NCBI RefSeq assembly: GCF_905475345.1
Contig: NC_066586.1
Location: 10,176,400 to 10,240,399 of the forward strand
DNA: 64,000 nt
Reading direction: 5' to 3'
DNA from: Vespula vulgaris
Taxonomy: Eukaryota > Arthropoda > Insecta > Hymenoptera > Vespidae
The translations under genes and the position numbers were made by a program. A model generated the notes under the pieces. The model searched no databases. It saw nothing but the letters and a program-made list of their open reading frames with translations, and was not told where the DNA came from. Shown here piece after piece: positions 11,756 to 23,652 of this stretch (position 1 is the first letter of the stretch; each line of letters starts with the position of its first letter).

Positions 11756-14007
11756 AATACGTACGTGTCTCGCATAGTCGGCTGCCTCATGCATTTTCTC
11801 ATATACATAAATATCCCTAAGGCGCGGTAGGTACTTCCCTCCCTCATCGTCCTTTTTTTTCCTGGAGGATTTTGCCGTGAGAGAGCCATATTCGCGCGTT
11901 CGCCTAAAGAGGCGTTATTACGATGGAGAAAAATGGAGATATGTATATGTACGCGAGGCACGGACGAAGGAACATTCTGACGTAATTTTCTGGACGAAGG
12001 AAGAAGTTTGGAGAGGTATATTGATGCTCGAAGGTTGCCTAAAAAAGAGAGAAAGTGTGAGAGGATCGAAGAACCAGACGATCGAATTTTATCGACGGTA
12101 TAAGAGGAATGGAAAGAGGAAGGAAAAGAAGATAGACTAAGCCGACTGTTAGAGACGTCTGAGCGAGTATTAGGTGGGAGGCAGTTACTACTGGCGAATG
12201 TCGATGGTACGTGCAGGACATCTTCTCTTGGAACACGACGATGTGGAGGAAAGGATGGAAAGGATGTAGAGAAAAGCGGAAGTACATTTCGAGCGTATAA
12301 ACGAGAAACGACAATGGCGAAGAGTGAGAGCGCAAATAATAAAGGGAAGAAAAGTTAGAGGAAGATGAGGAAGAAAAGATGGAGGGAAGTGAAAGGTAGA
12401 GAGATAGGAAAAGGAATTCGTTAGTGGGAACTACTGCCCGAAGGATTGGGATTTTTTTACTTGAATGGTCGTCGGTGCAAAGCGATGGAATGTGGTTACG
12501 CCGTGCTCGCTCTCGCGACCAACAAAAGGAATTCGACTGTTAGCTCGTCGTTCGGAATGAAACTGTTACCTTCTGAAGATCGAACAAGGTAGTATTCCTT
12601 TTCTACAATACTCTCTCGAGCTCCAATTTTACCGCCGCATATTTTCCCTCTTTTTTCTTTTTCTCTTTCCCTTTTCTTTCTCTCTTTTCTTCTTCCTTTT
12701 CTCCCTTTCTCTCTCTTTCTCTTTCTCTCTCTCTCTCTTTTTCTCTCTTTCCCTTTCCTAGCTCGTCTTCCATATTCAATCAAAATTCTAAATGATCCTT
12801 CTCATTTTTGGTATAGATCACAATCGATCGATTAAAACCTTGAAATTTCAAAGAACAAACGAAACGTTCTGCCGAGCGTCACAAAACGTCATACTTTATT
12901 TCGAAACTCTATATATAAATAAGAACGATGAGCGAGTACAAGAAAACACTCATCTTCGCTTAAAAATAGATAAAGTGTCTTCTGATAGTCTCATAACGGT
13001 AGCCTATTTCTGTGTTTGATCGGCAAAACGATCGAACATGCTTTCTTTTTTCTTCTTTTGCTCGACGAAAATTGGCGCGAGTATTAGAGTATTCGGGCCA
13101 TGCAGGAACGGCAGAATTAGAGATAGTAATGGCGAAGAGAGCGAAAGGGGCCGATCGGACGGCAAAGCGTGTGGACAATGAGAGAGTAAGTCGGCCAGAG
13201 TTGTCTAATGCATATTAATAAGGACCTGCCCATTCGCAAAACTCGACTGGCATTTCGATAGCGATGCCATTGCACGAGGAATATCCTTGAAGCCACCTCC
13301 TTATCAAGGAGTCTTGTTATGGCTCATAATATCGAAATCCAACGATTATTAGTGACATCGCGTAGTAGTAAGGGACTTCTTCCAAATTTGTCGGGAGGAA
13401 TTGATTTTCTCAGTGGGAAATTTTACCCGGACGATTGAACTTTGCCAGTAGGGAAACATAGACACGTTAGATCATTTCCATTCGTCGGATGGCTATTGGA
13501 TAGATTCTCTCGATTTTATTTTATCGTCGAAAGTCATAGGAGGGGCGAACGCGCGTTAGTCACTTTTTATTCGAAATTTTTGTCCGTTTTAGTATTCGTG
13601 TAGACGTTTCATTCCTTCCCAGATTATTGGAACATTGACGGGTAGGAATATGAAGGGAAGAAGGAGACGATGGAGGGTCTTCCTCTTTTCTTCTCTTCCT
13701 TTCGTACTTTCTTCGAAACTCGTGAAAAGGATAAGAGAACATCAGCTCGCGAAGCTTCCTGCGAGATAAATACTCATTGTCAGCGATTTATCGAGCCGAT
13801 CGTCGAAAGCTTTTAGTCGAATGTTCAAAAGACGAGCGAGTGCGTTCCTATCTAGAGAAAGAATGAGAAGAAGATGATGAGAATGACGACGACATTGCGG
13901 AGAGCTGTAAATTGTTTCGGTAACTGAGGAAGTTAAGTTCGCTCGACGCTTTCTGAAATAGAAGAGAAGGATCTCAAATCGTCGGATAAGAGACAAACAG
14001 AGATAGA
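11756..14007. other. Gene-free sequence with a polypyrimidine tract
   Basis: No exon was recognised. Bases 12645-12762 are almost entirely C and T on the plus strand and account for the arginine/lysine/glutamate-rich minus-strand frame at 12496-12783. The frame at 12039-12335 (minus) has no known domain. Confidence 0.5.
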
Positions 14008-14101
14008 CAAAGAGAGAGAGAGAGAGAGAGAGGAAAAGAGAGAGAGAGAGAGTGAGAGAGAGCTAGTAAAAGAGGAAGAGAGAGAGAGAGAGAGAGAGAA
14101 A
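14008..14101. repeat. (GA)n microsatellite, interrupted
   Basis: Three GA runs are separated by short AAAA, GTGA and CTAGTAAAAGAGG interruptions. The serine/leucine-rich minus-strand frame crossing this tract (13933-14247) is a product of it. Confidence 0.95.
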
Positions 14102-14482
14102 TAGACTCGACTGAGTGGAAAAGAGGAGAAACGACAGGAGGGAATGAAAAGAGAGAAGCTCCGACTAGGCGTTTCAGATGGTAATCCTCTCATGAATATC
14201 CTCAAAGGACACCCCATTTTCGGTTTGCACGCTCGCGCTATACGCATGGTTCATAGCAACGTCGAAGACCGCGCAAGATGCAGACGTATCAGTGCCAGTT
14301 ACATATCCTCATCCCTGACTGGTAAGAAGGATAGGGAAAGGGACGCACGGTAGTAAGACCTCTCTCATTCGATTAGGTCGAAGCAAAAGCTTAGTGACAC
14401 GTTCGCCCGTCGGAGCTGAGTAATGTGATTAAAACTCCGATGGAGTTCATAGGCGTCAACGTAAGAGTCGGAGCTGTTTGAT

Positions 14483-14485
14483 TCT

Positions 14486-14516
<31 letters not shown>

Positions 14517-14606
14517 TCTCTCTATCTATCTCTATCTTTATTTCTATCTCTATCTCTGTTTCTCTCTTTCGTCATTTCTCTCTCTTTTGCTTCTCATTTT
14601 CTATCA
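14483..14606. repeat. (CT)n-rich tract with TATC and TTTC variants
   Basis: A pure CT run of about 22 bp grades into CTTT, TATC and TCTG variants, about 120 bp in all and almost purely pyrimidine on the plus strand. Confidence 0.9.
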
Positions 14607-15427
14607 CTATTTCTGTCTTTTTCTCCGTCCATCTGTCCATATATTCGTCACATTTCACGATCCGGTTGACGAAGCCATATAGATGCTTGCCCGGACTCTG
14701 ACTTCTTTTCTTCCTTTCCTCTGCGAGTCCCCTCCTGTGCAATTCCGTTTTCTCTCTTTCTTTCTACCATAGAAATGCTAAATTATAATTGAATTTTTCA
14801 GAAACTTCAGCACTTTTCGAGCGTCGAAAACATTAATGATGTTTACCGTGAGATAAGAATGAAGTCTTCGATGCGTACGTTATGCATATAGCGTACGAAT
14901 ATTACGTGGCTTCGTTCTAAAGTTAATCACGATCGTGGATGATTTCTAATTTATGTAAAAATAGATACATCATAAATAAGAGCTTCTTTAAATAAATAAA
15001 TTGGTTTGTAAATGAGAAGAAAGCGTCGTATCTTTAGCGAAACGCTAGTTCCATGATCACAAATTTTTGCTAAGAAATTCCTCGGAATAAGATGTTGTAA
15101 TTCCTTCGAGAAGGCCACTGCAAAAGGCATCCCCTTTCTTCTCGAACGAAAGACTATTCGATTAGCGTCACACGGATCGTGAAGCACAGCGAGTTTCGAG
15201 TGGTATACAGGCCTCAGGTCACCGATAGTACGGCCCTTTTGTCGAAAGGTCCCACGAAAAATACGAGACGCCAGGTTAGGGGTCGACTTGCGAGAAAGGA
15301 TAGGAGGGAAAGAGTGGCGGAAGTACAGGGCGGAAAACGACGGACAAAACGTTCTTTCACATGCTAATCCAGAAGGCAGCCTGCGTTCATGAATACTTAC
15401 GGTCAAAGCACAGGCCTCAGTCTCTCA
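14607..15427. other. Gene-free; holds a 151-codon open frame of unknown status
   Basis: The minus-strand frame 14951-15406 is open for 151 codons and is not low-complexity, which is uncommon in this window. I see no domain, signal peptide or membrane segment in it. A plus-strand frame (15179-15367) is open over part of the same bases. I treat it as unproven, since frames of 130-150 codons recur in this CpG-rich window without any family match. Confidence 0.35.
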
Positions 15428-15434
15428 GTCCTCA

Positions 15435-15520
15435 CACTCTCTCTTTCTCTCTCTCTCTCTCCTTTCTCTATCCTCTCTTTTATCTTTTTCCCTTTATTTC
15501 TCCTTTTTTCTTTCTCTCTC
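15435..15520. repeat. Polypyrimidine tract
   Basis: CT-rich and CTTT-rich simple sequence with very few purines on the plus strand. It leads, after a gap of about 170 bp, into the longer tract at 15693. Confidence 0.9.
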
Positions 15521-15692
15521 GCATCATCGTAGCAGGTTATTTCGTCTTCGTTTCTCTCTCGGTATCCGGCTTTTTCTCTACAATACGCGATACATTGAAG
15601 AGTATAACCATCTTCGTCGCGCAACTGCCCCCGTCTCTTGCCTACGAAAATCTTCTGTGAAGTCGACACTCGAAAGAGTCTTCTCTCCCTGT

Positions 15693-15891
15693 GTCTCTCT
15701 TTCCCTTTCTTTCTTTCTTTCTCTCTCTCTCTCTCTGACTCTCTTCTTCTCTTCTTCTCTTTCTCTCATTTCCTCTTTCTTTTCCTCTTTTTCTCTTTCT
15801 CTCTCTCTTTCTCCTCTTTCTTTTTTCTCGCTTTTCTTTCTCTCTTTTCCTTTTTCTTCCTCTTTCTCTTCTTCCCGCTTCTCTTTTCTTA
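15693..15891. repeat. About 200-bp polypyrimidine tract
   Basis: Nearly 200 consecutive bases are C or T on the plus strand, with only a handful of purines (for example near 15737, 15768, 15830 and 15877). It mixes CT, CTT, CTTT and CCTTT units rather than one motif. The 177-codon frame across it (15638-16171) is a serine/leucine/phenylalanine run and is not a gene. Confidence 0.95.
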
Positions 15892-16036
15892 CTCAACCAA
15901 GTCAGAGCAACGAGGATACAGTAGTGGTGTTGGTGGCGGCAAGAAAGGCCCTAGAGAAATGGCGCCGCTTTGTGTCCCGAATTTGTGCCGCACCGTTCTC
16001 CGTGTTCCTTTACGGAGGGCGATAAGTCAGAACTCC

Positions 16037-16070
<34 letters not shown>

Positions 16071-17110
16071 ACCTGTCTTTTTCTTTTTCCCTCCTTCCTT
16101 CGAAGCCACTTGCGTTACCAAGGAACGTTCTATCTCTCTCACGTTCGCCACTTGTCTTGTCTCTTCAGTAAAATTATCGTAACCGCGTTTAGTATCAAGT
16201 CTGCAGTCTCTTCGACCTTAGAAGGCTGAACGCTAAATATTATCCTCCTAGCTGGATAATTTCATTCCACATTGTATGAACTCTGTCATCTCTCGATCCT
16301 CTCAAATCTTATAAAATCTTTAGAATAGAAAACATAAATTGGATTTTATCTTTTTCTTGAATTTTTTAGCAAATAAAGATTCTCTTTTTGAACTGTACTC
16401 GGACAATAAGTAACAAAACATTAATTGTTATTTATCTAACATATGAAGAATATCTATTTCTTATATTTCAGACTTTATATCGACTATTACTAAGACTTCA
16501 AAATCTTTTGTTGCTAATGTAAAGATTGAAATATGCTAATTCAATATAATTTTATACGAATTTAGTTTATTTTACATAAACTTTTACAAAGTCCTAGCTA
16601 CTATGACTTAGGAAAATAGAAAACAGTATCGTTAGAAATGCATGTATCAAGTTTAAATGCACGATAGTCTCGATCGCAGACATCTACGCGAAAAGCTCGA
16701 AGGAACTTACCATTCTATGAAATCTCGAGTATTATTTCTTCTTACCCTCATTACCTTTCTTTTTTTACTTCCGTAACGTCGGCAATGGCGATGGTGGAAG
16801 TCGGAAAACGGCGCGGTCGTTCAATTTCGTAACGCGGGCATGCCGTAATTGGGAGCATGCTCGGTGGGCTCGTTGCCGAGAATTTAGTTTCCGGTTCGCG
16901 GTACGTGTCTATCTGTGTGCGGGCTGCACTACAATACCTAAAATATATCTACGTGTGCGTGGAGCATGGTTTGTGCGCTAGCGCGCACACATCCTACTTT
17001 CTACCTGTAGTAGTAACATCGACTGTGACTAAAGAGGGCTATAAGAGGGGTAGGACAGAGTCTCGAGCGGTGTAGTACTCTGGCAAGACCCGTGCTTTCC
17101 TCCCCTTTCC

Positions 17111-17111
<1 letters not shown>
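15892..17111. other. Gene-free sequence
   Basis: A short (CT)n run sits at about 16038-16064. From 16240 to 16740 the sequence is AT-rich, then it becomes GC-richer from about 16770. No exon or RNA gene was recognised. Confidence 0.5.
16972..16989. other. Perfect 7-bp inverted repeat in alternating purine/pyrimidine DNA
   Basis: TGTGCGC and GCGCACA are separated by TAGC. The arms and their surroundings alternate purine and pyrimidine almost perfectly, the pattern associated with Z-DNA. No adjacent gene is visible. Confidence 0.7.
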
Positions 17112-17159
<48 letters not shown>

Positions 17160-17168
17160 ACTCTCTCT
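17112..17168. repeat. (CT)n microsatellite
   Basis: More than 20 near-perfect CT units end in CACTCACTCTCTCTTT. It faces a long (GA)n run at 17325, so the two can pair as a long inverted repeat. Confidence 0.97.
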
Positions 17169-17322
17169 TTCAGTCCTCTGCCAGAGACGGTCGAAGGCCG
17201 TGCGGAAGAGATGGCGATCCCACGTGCTGCGCTCCCATGCATAGAGAGGGCTCATGTTTCCCTAATGCAGCCCGATAAATATTTAAGCATAACGTAATCG
17301 GTCGGATTATCCTGAGAAAGTG

Positions 17323-17324
<2 letters not shown>

Positions 17325-17371
<47 letters not shown>

Positions 17372-17376
17372 GAGAG
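17325..17376. repeat. (GA)n microsatellite
   Basis: About 25 GA units with one GGGA interruption are followed by several AAAGA pentanucleotides to about 17402. It is complementary to the (CT)n run about 150 bp upstream. Confidence 0.97.
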
Positions 17377-17618
17377 ATAGAAAGAAAAGAAAAGAAAAGA
17401 AAGAGGTAGACGAAGAGGCAGCTGGAAACTGCCGAGAGAAAAGAGAGAGAAAGCAAATAGGAATGAGAGCGAGGACGCAATCCGTGGACTATTCGCCGAT
17501 GCCCCCTTCTGGCTCCCACGAAATGATGTCTTTCGTAATCCTATGTACCGTACGCTCTACGATCGGAATCGCGAAATTTACCTAATACCGCGTTTAGTAT
17601 CTACGAGCCTGAAACGCC

Positions 17619-17622
<4 letters not shown>

Positions 17623-17650
<28 letters not shown>
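17623..17650. repeat. (CT)n microsatellite
   Basis: About 14 uninterrupted CT units are followed by CTTT and CCCT variants. Confidence 0.93.
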
Positions 17651-17656
<6 letters not shown>

Positions 17657-18510
17657 CCTCTCTTCTCCCATCTATCTCCTTTCTCTCATCTTCATAATGC
17701 TAGATATTGGATTAACGGGGAAATGCAGGAATCATTTCGACGATGAACGCACGCTACAATACAGCTCGTTTATTTCCCATATAATCGTTTCCAATATACC
17801 CTCATAAATCTATTCTCGCATCTTCGAAACTATTCTCAATTCTTCTCGTCTTACTGTTATATTCTATATAGCAGGAAAAGAGCTAATGATATTCTCTGTA
17901 ATAATGCCGATGATAAGAATGACGACGAATAATCAATCTTTGGTGAGGAGTACGCGAACGCAAGCAAATCATTCGTCTCTTTACTCCTTTTGATGTTCTT
18001 CGCCATACCTAGCTATGTATTAAGAGGGGACTAATAAATTGAATAGCTCACGTAGCTGGGTAGATAGATACGTAGCTAGCTGTATTGGGAAGCGCGCGTT
18101 GCCTGTCACGCCGGCCGTTTTTCGAATTTCATTCATCGTCGGTCAGCGAAGAGAAAACGACACCACCCTTCGTTCCGTCGCTTTTACGAGCGAGAAAATA
18201 CCGGCCAATTTGCCCACCGCGTACGACCACAGCGGCAAAATAGTTCGGCAGAAATCGTCCGGTCGACACTCGGTTATAGGACGAGTAGACGAACGAAGAG
18301 GGGAGAGGAAAGTAGGGTGAGAGATGGGAGGGTGGAGGTAGGTGTGGGGGTGGAGTCCATGCTGCGGATGAGTTCGTCCAAAAGCGCCAGGAGGTGCATG
18401 GGGCGGTTAGGCAATTTTACGCTCTCCCAGTTACAAAAACCATTTACGCTTAAATGCTCTCGCGTCCCCCAAAGTCCTGCAACCCCTCAACGTCTACCGT
18501 CGACCATCGC

Positions 18511-18625
18511 CTGTCTCTTTGTCTGTCTCTCTCTCTGTATCTCTCTCTTTCTCTCTCTTTCTCTTTCTCTCTTTCTCTCTTTCTCTCACCCTTTCTCTTT
18601 TCCTCTCCCTCCCTTTCTGTCTTCC
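18511..18625. repeat. CT/CTTT-rich tract
   Basis: About 115 bp of mostly CT and CTTT units with a few GT interruptions at the start. It accounts for the long serine/leucine frames here on the plus strand and the arginine/glutamate frame on the minus strand. Confidence 0.92.
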
Positions 18626-21600
18626 TTGCTCGGCAACTACCCTCTCCGTACCCACATTCCTCGCCATCAACCTCTCGCCGTCGCAGAGCCCGTGACACGA
18701 CGGACAGCCAACCTCCAGGGGCTTCGATGTACCACCCTCGAACGAAATTTTCGACTAGAATATCGGGAATATATCGTGACTAGCTTTGTACGATCGTCAA
18801 CGGAAAAGAAGAATAGGACAAAAAAAATATGAAAATGGTCGCGGCTCGTTAATGTCATGGAAACGACGACCAGAGTTCGGTCGCGCGGTTCAATTTGGAG
18901 TTTTTGAGCCGGTTACTTCATTTCTCTTGTTTCAAAGAACATCGCGAAAATTTCATGAGGAGTATCTAACAGCGATAGAGAGTCCCTTCTTGCATCGATC
19001 AATTTAAACGTATATTAAAACATTATACTTCATAGCAATGCCTTAACGCGATTTTGTGCCGATTGAGGATGTCTTTTGTGTTTTATTTGATATTGACTGG
19101 TCAGATTCGAATGTTGTATTCAACAGGTCCAGTGTGAAAGAAAGGTGATGAATGAGAGTATAGATGTTTTTATTTGCAAAACAAAAGTTGCTTTTTCACG
19201 TGGAAGATCAATAATAGAGTTTGTTTTAACAAGACATCTGTTTCGAACCAATTATTCTGTTTTGTCGACTATGGTTTTGCGCTTTTACGAATCTCGCTTT
19301 GCATCAACGCTATTATCGAATTTCAAACGGTACGATTCGCGATTCCTCGTCGATCGTTCTCACATGTCGCTTGAACTCGTACGAACATTATGTCGTATCG
19401 CTACTCCAAAATGGCCATCCCATCTATGTCGAAGCATATTAAATTTATGAATCATTACTTTTCTTGCTTCTTTGATAAGTCCATTAGATTGAAGCCTTAA
19501 AAGTGTTAACATAATTGCCCATAGAACGACATTTATTAAATGTAACGCTGAGCGTGAATTCGAACTTCGTAAATCTGATTCATCCCTCTATGTAAATGTG
19601 ATTTATTATATGTTGTACCGATGTATTACCATGATAGAAAGCGTACAAACAACTGTGTGAAATTTAATCCTTCTACTTTCGAAAGGAAGACCGGATTATC
19701 TTACCCGTTATAACTAGTATCGATGGATTTATCCCGGCGTTATTAGTAATACGATAAATTCCTCAAATTAACCATTAATTTGCCATCTGATGTTTTAAAT
19801 TATTTGCTTTTAGTTTCAGTAACACCTGGTAATAACACGACATCGACGTTGCTATGTTCGTGTTCGTTAAATACATATTTATTAACAAATGATATATAAA
19901 TATAAATGATATTCTCGAATTGTTTGGCTCGCGTTTCCTCGATCCAGTTTATATGACACATACACTACCATGGAAATTGCTTGCATTTTTTCCTCTTTTA
20001 CTTTTTTTCTACTTTTTAATCACGTCGAAGAATCGAAATCGAAGTCAAAAAATATTCGCTGCTGGACGCGAGAATAAATAATACCGGCTTTGCTTTGTGT
20101 AATACCGTAAGAATAATGAACGTTTAATGAGCGAAGAAATATCGTTGGCTGCGGTGGATGGTCGAAAAGAGAGAGGGAGGGAAAGAGAGAGAGAGAGGGG
20201 GGCACTAGATAATCGATATTTTAACGCGCCATGCCACGTGAATCTGGAAATTACGCATTCACAATCGCTCCATTCGCACATCCAATCCGAGGCAAGCCCA
20301 GTCGGAAAGTATGATTGTTTCGAAAGTGTCGATAGTGGGGAGAAAGAGGGGAAGGGACGATTAATTTTATAGCGCGACTTATAATGAAGCCATATCAATC
20401 ACTGGCTGGTTGACTTACGCGCAACTACTCTAGTTGATTCGTAACATTATGTTTGAATTCGATAATTAATATCGAATGTCAAAAAATTATTAATCACAAG
20501 TAATATTCAAAATTGCATAACGCAATTGCTAAAACGTCGAGTGGGCATTGTTTATCAACGGACCACTTTGTTAGTGATAATTTTCCTAATCGAATGTGGA
20601 GGACAGACCGTCACTTGGGGTTACATAATCGATATGATATCGTGCCGACAGTTTGGTATACATACACGAGCGTTGCATAGTGTCATGGCCAACGTTTAAA
20701 AATACAAAAATTGAGTTTTTAAATTTCATATTTCTTTTCATAATATTGATAGTAAACACTCTTCCAATATGAGAACATTGGAATAACTTAACAATACAAA
20801 TAACGGAATAAGGTTAGTAATCGGTCAAGAAGTCTAATAAAATCAAATAAGCCTGTATACATCACATATAGCGAATTTTTATAAAGTGAATATTTTGTAT
20901 TTGCAAGTTATTTTTTTCTTTCTCTTTTATTAGTTATAAGTCAAAAATGTTTCATTTTAGTTTTAATATTTAAAAGTTGTGGTATTTAAAATTATGGAAA
21001 GTTTTAGTTACTCAAACCTAATTACTCTTTTTTTTATATTTTACAAATTTTTGAGCGGATTAAAAAAGAAACGGATCATCGGTTTTTTTTTTAATAAAAT
21101 TAATTTCTTCTATTTTGTTTGTTTTAGTATAGATTTTGTTTACTCATGAGAGCTCTTTCTTGAAATGTATTTTGTAGAATCTCTTCTTTAGAATCTTTTT
21201 TAGTACTGATAAGTAAAGAACGATCGAAGTTTGGCGAAATATACCAAAACGAAAATGTTGCTCTGTGTCAGAATATACTGAGTTTAATTAGAATGATATG
21301 TCAGATAAGATAAAGATAATTGTTAATAAATTCATTTGGTTGATTTGTTTGGATATGCAAACAAAATGAGACTGATGCACAATGGTCCCAAATCCAAAAA
21401 ACCTAGCCAAAATATGATATTTTTCAATTTAAATGAAAATTGGTATATTAATATTTTCAAGTAAAAGTTTTGTATTTAAACTGAAGTCTATTTTATCTTA
21501 TATGTTTCCTTATCGATAGGAAGCCCCACAAATCCCACTTCTCACCTTTGCCACTTCGTAGAATAAGTTTCCTTCATGTTTGAAGTCACCCATTAAATTA

Positions 21601-23616
21601 TTCATAAATGTTATACACGAAATAGGATGAACTAACAATAACATGTTCTCTAAACTTATATCTGTCTTTAGTTAACTAGGTCTATCGATGTTCCGAGCTA
21701 CGTCGTATTTTAAATGCCTGTACCAGAGATGGGTGAAATTTATTTCAAATAATAATTTTTTAAATAGACATTTCAAACAATGCTAATTATTAAGTATTAA
21801 TAAGTAATGTATTTCAAATTGACGTTGTGTTCTTTTTTAGGCCAATTAAAGGAATTTGAGGCTAGGCGAATAATTGTTAAAATAATAAATTGAAGAATTA
21901 ATTATTTCATAAAATTACATTTATGTATTAATTGAAAATTTGTTTTTGTAATAATATTCAAGATAAGTATTAGTGATTAATTAATGAAAATCCAAGAGAT
22001 CGAAGTAATGAACGTTGTATATTACCTATGTAATATATAGTAAGTACAATGGCGAGATCTGAATACAATACAAAATTTAGTTTTAATTATATCTATGAAA
22101 AATATATGAGAAATACATACATTTTCAAATGATATGTTACATAAACAAATAGGGACATAATTTATAATAGTATAATCAATGGAATTTAAGTATAGATGTA
22201 TTTTCCTATTTATATATTTATATTTATATGATTATAAATTATATCCTTATAAGTAAGAAAATTGAAATATTAAACATTACATAATAATGTAATTGTTATT
22301 TAATAATGTTTATTATCGTGGCAAAAGGTTCTTTTAATTTTTAATAAGATTCGTTCCTTAAACATTTAATCTGTTAGTGATCGAAATTTGAAAATATTAG
22401 TTAAAATCGTAAATGAAAAAATCTCGATGGAAAAGGAGTACTATATGTTATAAATATTTTTTTTATTAATAAATGGTTTTGAAACATTTATAAATTCTAT
22501 CATCGAAACATGGCGCGATATCAATTTCAATTTATGCTCGTAGCTTTTCCTTTATTCTGTCTATTTCGATTGATAAGTAATATAAACATTTGATGCTGCA
22601 TATTGAGAGAAACCAATCATTTCCATCAAAACCAAATAGTAACCAAAAATAGTAGCAAACAACAAATAACTTATTTTATGAAGTGATAAATAAATCACTT
22701 AATTGCAAATAAATTAATTTCATTGTCGTCCGCAATATTTCATAAAATATTTGTTATTTTAAAAATAGATTACTTCTCAAATGACAGAAAAGTAATTTTA
22801 AAATAATATTATATGAAAATTTTTCAGAGTACAGATCTGATTTGTACTACATGAAAATAATTATATTGAAATTGGCCATACACTTAATATCAACAGAAAA
22901 TACAATGAATTTCTGAAATTATAAAATTCGCATTAGTCTGATATCGGACTGCTTATGAAACACGAATGTGCAACGGCGTGTATACGATACGTATGTAGGT
23001 ATGTTCGTTGCTTGATTGATGCTGCTTAAATTCTCCCGATAATCAACAATTGGTACATTGCATATTTGAAAACTAATCAATGACTTTGACGATCAATCAC
23101 GATTGCTTTGATTGTAACTTCATGCATTAAATACACGTATTTCTCGATGAGCAAACGTACCATATGGTCTAGGCGTTTATGAAAATAATTTTCTCAAAAA
23201 GTAAGTAGATGTATTTGAAACACGTTCGGAAATCGCTTTGTAAGATTTCTTTTTCTCTAGTTGTTGTAGAAATCGACGAAGAGAGGATAAAGGTGAGTAA
23301 AAGAAGAAGGTAAATAAAAGAGCGTATTCGTTGAAGTAACTGCTAGACAATCGATAGGTCGACCATCCCGGTAACGCTTCGTTGTGTCTCTCAATTTCGG
23401 AGACTTCATGAATACCCAATGGCCTGGGAGGAACTGGAAACGGTTCCAGGAACAACGACTGGCACGGAGACCTGCTTCTATCCTACCGGAATCGACATTA
23501 CAACACGCGATTCCGTAGTGTATGTGCGCGACCAGGCGAGCGAGAGCATAGTAATTCCAATGAACCAATAAGACGGCGATTTTGGACGTCGCTTAGGAAA
23601 CGTTTTCGTTTCGTTC

Positions 23617-23621
<5 letters not shown>
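18626..23621. other. Gene-free; strongly AT-rich from about 20.4 to 23.1 kb
   Basis: No exon was recognised. The first 1.7 kb are of ordinary composition. A GA-rich patch lies at 20168-20201. From about 20400 to 23100 the sequence is very AT-rich with no open frame of note. It contains the start CAGAGATGGG at 21724, which resembles a hAT transposon terminus, but I found no matching end. This kind of block commonly collects transposon debris, but none is identified with confidence. Confidence 0.5.

Positions 23622-23647
<26 letters not shown>
23622..23647. repeat. (CT)n microsatellite
   Basis: About 13 CT units, uninterrupted. Confidence 0.93.

Positions 23648-23652
<5 letters not shown>

Noticed and set aside
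15638..16171. 177-codon plus-strand open frame, the longest in the window
   Set aside because: It is a serine/leucine/phenylalanine run read from a polypyrimidine tract, and all frames there are open because the tract contains no stop codons.
20763..20784. 7-bp inverted repeat TTCCAAT...ATTGGAA
   Set aside because: Short arms in AT-rich sequence, expected by chance in a window this size.
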